In this document: positions 57,094 through 64,000 of the stretch, one piece after another | Numbering within the stretch: the first letter of the stretch is position 1 | Layout of the letters: every line of letters begins with the position of its first letter | Source: Tritrichomonas musculus | Taxonomy: Eukaryota; Parabasalia; Tritrichomonadida; Tritrichomonadidae | DNA: 64,000 bases | NCBI GenBank assembly: GCA_039105265.1 | Contig: JAPFFF010000013.1 | Coordinates: forward strand, 1,488,001 to 1,552,000 | Direction: 5' to 3' | Notes under the pieces: model-generated | Told to the model about the DNA's origin: nothing | Database searches by the model: none | Seen by the model: only the letters and a program-made list of their open reading frames with translations | Program-made: the position numbers and the translations under genes

Positions 57094-57778
57094 TTTTATT
57101 GACAATTCTTTTAAAAAATTCTATAGGTGGACTCGAACTTGATCTCCTAAAAAGTCGTAAATAGGACTTAAAGTCTAAAAAGTTTATCTCAAAAAATCTT
57201 TAATTTGATTTAAAGTCTAAAAAGTTTATCTCAAAAATATGTATGGGTACTGGATTCTCTTCCGTCATTTATTTATATATTCATATATTATATTAATTAA
57301 GAGGTAATTAGATTATTTTATAAATACCAGAATATTTTAATGGGCAATAAGGGATATATCAACGATTTTATTTTTAAATGAGAAATGATCGTTTTTTTAT
57401 TTTTTGAATAAGATCATTGAAATATTTGAATATAAAAATTTAATTATGAAATATTTTTATCTTTTAGAACTACTTATATTTATAAATTATTTAATATAAA
57501 TAAAAATATATAAATATATTATATTAGAAAAAATATAAATGTTAAGAATTATGTTTATTTTTTGGAGCTAAAAAAACAATTCAATATATCTTTTGGTCAA
57601 GTGTAACAATTTTTTCGTTGAGCGCAAATAAAAGAATTCGTTTGTTGGTTCTAAAAATATGGAATTTTTCAATATTTGACCAGAATTTCATAATTTTTGG
57701 CTTAAAAAATAATATAATTTTTTCAATCTTTGAAAAAAATAAAAATGAAAAAAATTGTAGATTTCTAGGATAATTATT

Positions 57779-57943
57779 TCAAAAAGAAATAATTATATTT
57801 AAGACATCTTTTAAATCTTGCGAATTTTCATCAATTTTGTAATCATTAAAAATGCGAATTAAATTTTCATAATTTTCTTCAAGATCATCTGAATTTTTCA
57901 AGAATTCCATTAAAGAAGATTCGGCAAGTTCTCGAGAATGCAT
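57779..57943 (-). pseudogene. DUF3447 gene start inside the nested transposon
   Basis: 54 codons from ATG 57943: HSRELAESSLMEFLKNSDD, then ENYENLIRIFNDYKIDE and DLKDVLNIII, followed by a stop. This is the opening of the DUF3447 family, comparable with the 23165 and 34564 genes. Confidence 0.65.
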
Positions 57944-58040
57944 ATATATTATTATATCTGATCTTTCAAGAATTCACTCATTTTTATTTTATAAAGTAAT
58001 AAAAAGTGACAAAATAGCTTTCATGCATTTTTTTAAAAAA

Positions 58041-58555
58041 ACTGCTGATTAAAAGTTCATTCCCAATATAAATATAAATATAATGTAATTTATTACTATT
58101 ATATTTTTATTTATTTAATATAAATTCGGAGCTCTATAACAAGATATTAAAGATTCTTATTTATCGTTTTTTCATTTTCAAATATTTTGAATTGCTAAAA
58201 ATATATGATAAAAAAAGAAACTTCTCAGAACTTTTTTTAAAAAACTGCTGATTAAAAGTTCATTCCCGATATATATATAAGTATAATATAATTTATCACT
58301 ATTATATTTTTATTTATTTAATATAAATTCGGAGCTCTATAACAAGATATTAAAGATTCTTATTTATCGTTTTTTCATTTTCAAATATTTTGAATTGCTA
58401 AAAATATATGATAAAAAAAGAAACTTCTCAGAACTTTTTTTAAAAAACTGCTGATTAAAAGTTCATTCCCAATATAAATATAAGTATAATATAATTTATC
58501 ACTATTATATATTTATTTATTTAATATAAATTCGGAGCTCTATAACAAGATATTA
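58041..58555. repeat. 203-bp tandem repeat, about 2.5 copies
   Basis: Units start at ACTGCTGATTAAAAGTTCAT near 58041, 58244 and 58446 and are almost identical. The array lies within the nested transposon, on the 5' side of its gene fragment. Confidence 0.9.
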
Positions 58556-60263
58556 AATGATTTTAAATTTCTTTCAATATTTATATAACTATTGAAAAAT
58601 TATAAATCTTAATTTGGTCAACTTTTATTAATTAAATGCTTTTTTATATTATTATATATATAAAAATAAAATAAAAAAAATTTTTCATAAATAAAAATTT
58701 TAAATAATTTAACGAATTTTGATCGTCTACCCACACATATTCTCAAAAAATCTTTAATTTAATTTTAAGTCTAAAAAGTTTATCTCAAAAAATCATTAAA
58801 TTGAATTAAAGTCTAAAAAATTTCATCTAATTCGTCATTAAAATATTCTATTCCCTCAAAAGTTTATCTCAAAAAGTCGCTCAATTTATAACTAACTAGA
58901 AAAACATTTATACCAAAAAATCAAATTATTATGGCTATGTCTCGAACTTTTTTGATCAAAAAATCTTTGAAATTATGCCAAATACTCTTTTTTAAAAAAT
59001 CAAAAAGTCTTTTTTTTTGAAATATATTTTTTTTCTTGTAGAAAAGAGATCCTTTTTCTAGGATAAAGTAGGTTATATCTCCCAAAATATCTTTTTTGGA
59101 AAATTAATTTCCATTTTACATTAAAAGGCCAATCATGAATTAATATGTATTATAGATTCTCAATTTTCTTTAAAATTGTAATAGTTTCTATACTTATTTT
59201 TAAACTTTTCTTATTAAAAATCATTTAATTTATGAATAAAAATAGCTTCACATACTTTTTTATTTTCAAAAAGATTGATCTAAAAATTTCAAGTTTTATA
59301 TAAAGTAAATATGATACACTATTATAAAATAAACTTTATATTGCTCTAAAAAAAGATGAGCTATCAATGTGAAATGAATATTCATTTTAAATTTTCTAAT
59401 TCTAATCTTTTATATATAAAAATTAAACTTGATAAATAAATATAATATCTAAAATAGTTATTTTAAATTAATTAATCTATTATTTTAAACAAAAATATTT
59501 TTTTATCAAGATATTAATTGATTAATAATTTTGAAATCAAGCTCTTTGGCACTTTTACGGTAAGCAAACGAAGCTTTTTATCTATAGAAGATCATAAAGA
59601 AATAAAGAAATTCATACCATCTATAGAATATATGCTTTAACATAAGATTATTCTATAGAATTTACGTATTAAAAATAAAATATAATTCTTCTACAAAATT
59701 ATAATAATTATATTATTCAACATTACTATGAATCAATTTCATTTCTAAATAATAAATATGATATACATGTATTTTAGATTGAATGAACAATAATATTAAA
59801 AGAAAGAAATTCAATTGCATATTTTGAAGTTTTTTTAAATATATCTATTACGATTAATTGTAATAATAAGTACCACTTAAAAGGTTATTTTAAAGTTTTT
59901 TTGATCAAAAAAGTTCGAGACATAGCCATAATAATTTGATTTTTTGGTATAAATGTTTTTCTAGTTAGTTATAAATTGAGCGACTTTTTGAGATAAACTT
60001 TTGAGGGAATAGAATATTTTAATGACGAATTAGATGAAATTTTTTAGACTTTAATTCAATTTAATGATTTTTTGAGATAAACTTTTTAGACTTAAAATTA
60101 AATTAAAGATTTTTTGAGATAAACTTTTTAGACTTAAAATTAAATTAAAGATTTTTTGAGATAAACTTTTTAGACTTTAAGTCCTATTTACGACTTTTTA
60201 GGAGATCAAGTTCGAGTCCACCTATATGTACATGTTGTTGATATTTTCATCTTTCCAAAGGAT

Positions 60264-61334
60264 TCAATGGTCTCTTTGCATGACAGTAAGTGAACAAAAA
60301 GGAATAACAAATTGGAATTTGTTAGGGAAAACAAATTCACTTGCTTTTGTTTCGTTTCTCTCTTTTTCAAGTGTACCGTCTGGTAATAATCCATCATTGT
60401 AAAAGGTTCTACAGCAAATGACTTGTGTTTTTCCATCATTATTCTTATATTTGCTGGTATCCACATATAGAGGAGTAGGAAATGGCACTTCTGAACCGTA
60501 AACTCCTTTTCCATAAAATACTTCATCGTTTTGTTCAATATCATCAAAATCATCATTCGCTAGTATTCTTTGATGATTAATTAATTGTGATCCTTGGTAA
60601 AAGAAATATTCAAATGTGTCTTTCCCTTGAATGTGTTCTTTAATTCTTTCATATTCGGCTATAAATTTGCTTGGAAATATTGTTCGATTAACAATGACAA
60701 ATTCATTTGGATTTGTTGCAAATTTTAATCGAAACTGTTCTTCTATTTCATCATACAAATCTTTATGTGTAAAAAGGAGTCTCAAATTATAGTGATTTTT
60801 ATTTATTCGGAGTTTTTGAAGAACGAGTTTTTGAAGTCTATAAATTTCGTTGGAATTAAGATCATCTGGATTTTGATTATAATTTAATGATGGTCTGTGA
60901 AGTACACTTCTAATTTCATTTTTATTTGGTATGTGAATTTTTGGTTCTTCAATAAGTTTTCCAACTGATTGATCTACAATAGGACTGATTCTCTCTTTGA
61001 TGTTTCTTATGTATGCTTCAAGTTGAATTTCAACTGTTTTTGGTTCAAAATATTCAATTGAAAGAAGTCCAATTTGAATAGCTGTGGGAAAACTTCCAAC
61101 ATTTAAAAGAATTGCATTGTCACCTAAAAGAGTATGGAGTTCATTATAATCAATATCTTGAAGAGATTTTTCAAAATAAAATGTGATTGTTGGAATAAAA
61201 TTTTCATATGGCTTCAGTTGAACAGATTCATTGATAATTTCTGGTGTTTTGAATATTATATCTGTATCTTCATCTTTAAAAGTAGGTTTATCAAAAATTT
61301 CATTAACTAATTTTTCAAGATCATCCATTATCAT
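60264..61334 (-). CDS. PARP-like ADP-ribosyltransferase fold protein, catalytic His replaced
   Basis: 356 residues. The C-terminal half follows the PARP pattern: FVIVNRTIFPSKFIAEYERI, then YFFYQGSQLI (247-249 QGS where active PARPs have HGT/HGS), GKGVY (275-279) and CCRTFYNDGLL. The N-terminal 120 residues may be an RWD/UBC-like domain as in PARP6/8 relatives; this is weak. The last segment ends quickly (VIPFCSLTVMQRDH) with no visible Glu of the H-Y-E triad, so polymerase activity is unlikely and even mono-ADP-ribosylation is doubtful. An initiator overlaps the start; translation may begin at this ATG or the in-frame ATG two codons on. The 3' end lies 38 bases from the foldback element. Confidence 0.65.
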   Translation of the reverse strand: MIMDDLEKLVNEIFDKPTFKDEDTDIIFKTPEIINESVQLKPYENFIPTITFYFEKSLQDIDYNELHTLLGDNAILLNVGSFPTAIQIGLLSIEYFEPKTVEIQLEAYIRNIKERISPIVDQSVGKLIEEPKIHIPNKNEIRSVLHRPSLNYNQNPDDLNSNEIYRLQKLVLQKLRINKNHYNLRLLFTHKDLYDEIEEQFRLKFATNPNEFVIVNRTIFPSKFIAEYERIKEHIQGKDTFEYFFYQGSQLINHQRILANDDFDDIEQNDEVFYGKGVYGSEVPFPTPLYVDTSKYKNNDGKTQVICCRTFYNDGLLPDGTLEKERNETKASEFVFPNKFQFVIPFCSLTVMQRDH

Positions 61335-61339
61335 AATGA
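61334..61339 (-). promoter_or_regulatory. Initiator (Inr) of the PARP-like gene
   Basis: TCATTA on the minus strand overlaps the first ATG. A start on its A would leave a leader of about three bases. Confidence 0.4.
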
Positions 61340-61729
61340 TTTTTAAAAATTTTCAAAGTTTTTTAGATAAAACGCACTTTTTTGCTTTTTATTTGGACAA
61401 AAAGCACTTTTTTCAAAACAAATTTAAATCTTCATAAAAATTGAATAAAAACCATTTTACACCTCCAAAAATTTAAAGTTGTTTATAAACTGCATCTCAA
61501 AAGTCGGGCCGGTTTTGACCTATATTTGACCAAAAATTTGGCGGGAAATTTATAAACAATTCAAATGTGGTAATGTAAACTATTCATTTAAATGTTTATT
61601 TAATGTTGGAATGTCTTTTCATCCAGCCATTTTTTTATTAGAGCTCAATAAATTTTGTCATTGTTTTCCATTCTATTTGCCAAACTATAAAAAAAAAAAA
61701 AATAATTGGAGACAAATCTTACAGGCTTA
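61340..61729. other. Intergenic upstream of the PARP-like gene
   Basis: Contains AAAAAGCACTTTTT-type small inverted repeats near 61385-61410. No gene recognised. Confidence 0.4.
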
Positions 61730-62532
61730 TAATATATATAATGTCACCAGCTAATTGAACCTTCTCTTATATGTTACATTGAAAATCAGAATGATATGGA
61801 AGAGCGCTATAAAAATTTGATTAAATTTTTCGACGATTATAAAAAATCAGAAAAAACTGATGAGTTAAAAGAGAATTTAAGCATTATTATTTCAAATTCA
61901 AAGCATTTCTTTCGAAATCATGATTTTTGGGAAAAATAATAAAATTCTTTTGAGATCAAATTATAAAATTTTGGTCAAATATCTAAAGATTTCACATATT
62001 TAAGAAGAATAAGCCATTTATTTTTATTCAATGAATAAAATTGTGATTCTTGATCTTCAAATTATATAAATTTTCTTTGATCCTAAGTTTATGAATAATA
62101 ATAATATTCTTTATTTTTATCCTGAAATAAATGCAATGTTAAAAAATAAAATAGATATTGAAGATGCTATTTATCAGGAAAAAGATATTTTTTTGGAAAA
62201 AAGTAAAAATGGAGAAAATGATACATTAGCCTGTAAAATCATTCAAGTAGACTTATTCGATGAGTTTATTTTAAAATTACATTATTTACATAGATTTTTT
62301 CTTATATTTTCAATAAAGCTAACTTCTTTCAAACCCCACAATTATTTCTATAAGACTTTACAATAAAAATATTTAACGATTATTTTAAATTCAAAAACTT
62401 AAAATGATACTATCTAACCTAATGTTCATTATTTCCTCATAATATTTATATTTATTTCTTAGCATATAGTAATAAAAAATATATCATAATATTTTAGATT
62501 TTTGTGGAACAGAATCTAGTACCCACACATAT
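61730..62532 (+). repeat. Dispersed repeat carrying a decayed DUF3447 gene start (copy 2)
   Basis: Counterpart of 33510-34319. Its coding pieces read KFFDDYKKSEKTDELKENLS, FRNHDFWEK, then an open stretch at 62091-62366 with YFYPEINAMLKNKIDIEDAI and KNGENDTLACKIIQVD. It ends with GAATCTAGTACCCACACATA, the terminus of the transposon at 57237-58740. No matching left terminus was found. Confidence 0.78.
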
Positions 62533-63061
62533 TAAAATTGAAAAAGACTTTTGTCCAAAAAAAAGGTAAATCGAAACGGTTATTTTTGTACGTTACCAAA
62601 AAATAAAAAAGAACTCTAGAATGGTATCGGATTATTTTTTCCCAAAAATTTATAAACCTTCTTTTTGATATTAAGCATAAATTTGTTTTGATAAGATTTT
62701 CGACCCTTTAGGTTTCAAGCTAGTTCGTTTATTGATATTCTCTCAACATATTTCTTTCTTAAAAGATCGTTTCATATGAACTCTATGGATGAATATATTA
62801 CACATCAAAAAAGGATTTTAAAGATATAAACAAATTAAAAAAGTATCGTAGGGTTTAGTCAAAATGAAAAATAAAAAAAAATGTAGAAAAAAATTTTATT
62901 AAATTTATTTTTTGTTATAGATTATTGAAATTATTTGAGAGTTTTTGAGTAATTATTTAATTTTTGAATTTGAAAAACTATACGATGATTTTTTTTAAAT
63001 TTTTAAGTAAGCAAATTATTTTATGAATTTATCCAATATTGATTAGATAAAAAACTATAAT
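62533..63061. other. Intergenic, A+T-rich
   Basis: No gene or repeat recognised up to the left direct repeat of the hairpin element. Confidence 0.45.
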
Positions 63062-63433
63062 AAGAGAAAATGTGCTTATAAACCCACAAAAAGTTTAACT
63101 TTTTCTTTATTTATAAAGTCGTATAAACAAAATTGAAACAAAAAAAAATATTTTCATATGTATAAAAATATTAATTTTTAATCTTTTTATATTTTTACAT
63201 AATTTTTACCGAGACTACATACCGCCTAGCGGGCGTCGAGCGAGGCGAAGCCGAGTCGAGACCCCGCGGATGGCGGTAAGTATCGGTAAAAATTATGTAC
63301 CATAAAAAGATTAAAATATAATTATTTTTTTAACTATTGAAAATATTTTTTTTTGTTTCAAATTTTGTTTATGTGGACTTTTATATAAAGAAAAAGTTAA
63401 ACTTTTTGTGGGTTTATAAGCACATTTTCTCTT
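63062..63433. mobile_element. Small hairpin element with G+C-rich core
   Basis: Arms of roughly 150 bp begin TAAGAGAAAATGTGCTTATA and are inverted at the right end (TATAAGCACATTTTCTCTTA). The core (about 63208-63290) is G+C-rich and folds further (GCGGG/CCCGC, TCGA/TCGA, GGCGAAGCC). A 20-bp direct repeat, GATTAGATAAAAAACTATAA, stands on both sides (near 63042 and 63439, the right one five bases away from the arm). No coding frame. Confidence 0.75.
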
Positions 63434-64000
63434 ACAATAGATTAGATAAAAAACTATAACATTCAATTTTCAATACTAGTTCAATATTCAATGATCAATG
63501 AATAAACAATGATCATTAAAACATTAATATTTTAAGAAAGTAAAAATATTATTTAAATATTATTAATTTTATATATCAAATATTTTCTATATTTAAACAT
63601 ATTTCCCTCTAAAAATCAAAAATCTAAAAATGAAAGAGAAAAATCCTTATTTTAAAACTTTCTCTCAAATTTTAAAATAAGGATTTGAATTCATCTTATA
63701 CGTTTAAGGGTATAGTTGAAAAAGTGGGCTTATTCGATATGAGAAAAAAATTTTCTCTGTTGCTTTTTTTTAAATTCTTTTTATAAAATTAGAATGTGCA
63801 CAAAGAAATGTCCGGAGGATTTTTTTTATTTTATTCTAAATTAATTATTTTCTAATAATTATTTGAGATATTGAAAAAGACTCAACAAAAAAAAATTTCC
63901 TCCGTACAAAACTAATAATTTTAAATGTTATTGCGATTTATCTAATAAAATTTCAAAAAATGCGAGAAATCATTTCTCTGGTTCTTTAAGTTTTTTTTTG
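63434..64000. other. Intergenic to window end
   Basis: No gene recognised. It includes a hairpin at 63641-63686. Confidence 0.45.
63641..63686. repeat. Perfect 17-bp-arm hairpin
   Basis: AAATCCTTATTTTAAAA and its exact inverse enclose a 12-base loop. It could be a transcription-end structure or a small-element footprint. Confidence 0.85.

Larger units (their letters stand above)
57237..58740 (-). mobile_element. DUF3447-carrying transposon nested in the foldback element
   Basis: 1504 bp bounded by ATATGTATGGGTA and the inverse of ATATGTGTGGGTA, with the 8-bp direct repeat TCTCAAAA on both sides (57229-57236 and 58741-58748). Removing the element and one repeat restores the left arm of the host element. 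On the minus strand it carries the start of a DUF3447 ankyrin gene (57779-57943), and its left terminus (inverse of ATATGTATGGGTACTGGATTC-like sequence) equals the 3' ends of the dispersed repeats at 33510-34319 and 61730-62532. No transposase is visible. Superfamily unknown; 8-bp duplications occur in hAT, P and Mutator-like elements. Confidence 0.78.
57122..60226. mobile_element. Foldback element with 335-340 bp inverted arms, interrupted by a second element
   Basis: Left arm 57122-57236 plus 58749-58973, right arm 59893-60226; the two match throughout once the insert is removed. Ends read TATAGGTGGACTCGAACTTG inverted at the right. The arms hold tandem units with AAAGTCTAAAAAGTTTATCT. The 919-bp centre has no coding frame. 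A TA or TATA target duplication is possible because the ends are palindromic there. It separates the receiver-like gene from the PARP-like gene. Confidence 0.8.

Noticed and set aside
60190-60226. tRNA T-arm or Pol III B box in the foldback ends (GTTCGAGTCC)
   Set aside because: Flanking bases do not pair as a T stem and no A box lies at a fitting distance; most likely chance.

Overview
The window is strongly A+T-rich eukaryotic nuclear DNA with intron-poor genes and very short leaders. Its gene content points to a parabasalid protist close to Trichomonas/Tritrichomonas: BspA-like (TpLRR) leucine-rich repeat proteins, a two-repeat Myb, several DUF3447-type ankyrin proteins, a Rab-like GTPase and a longin R-SNARE. 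Several starts sit just behind a TCAYW-type initiator, as known for Trichomonas. The Tritrichomonas placement is inferred from family character; no database search was possible.

Layout. 0-2.7 kb: the 5' end of a possible RCC1-like gene, then a Myb gene. 2.7-15.6 kb: a BspA domain with a broken BTB-like/coiled-coil/BspA locus, an ankyrin-BspA fusion gene split by a short spacer, a Rab-like gene, tRNA-Glu(CTC), a HECT 3' fragment and an intact 611-codon BspA gene. 15.6-23 kb: gene-poor, with relics (CAP-domain protein, DUF3447 fragment) and a TA-flanked mariner-type element. 23-27.7 kb: a DUF3447 ankyrin locus whose ankyrin repeats lie one by one between A+T-rich spacers, running tail to tail into a transglutaminase-like gene. 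28.8-33.1 kb: an R-SNARE and a broken bacterial-looking mosaic gene. 33.5-41.7 kb: two more ankyrin loci with the same split-repeat layout, separated by a 1.7 kb foldback element. 42-47 kb: a MITE, an alpha/beta-hydrolase relic, a half tRNA and an intact equilibrative nucleoside transporter. 47.3-56.5 kb: a complete-looking Kolobok-type transposon (TTAA duplication, 429-codon transposase) next to a 24-bp satellite that is itself interrupted by a Mutator-like element. 56.7-64 kb: a receiver-like small gene and a PARP-like gene with a foldback element between them; inside one arm of that element sits a second transposon carrying a DUF3447 fragment. A small hairpin element with a G+C-rich core lies near the right end.

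Most host genes look like cell-surface or cytoskeletal adaptors, membrane traffic or signalling parts, which is typical of expanded parabasalid families. They form no operon. The strongest novelty candidates are (1) the phase-locked, intron-like spacers between single ankyrin repeats in four loci, and (2) a dispersed repeat family, caught once as a clean 8-bp-TSD insertion, that carries the start of the DUF3447 ankyrin gene and could help spread that family.
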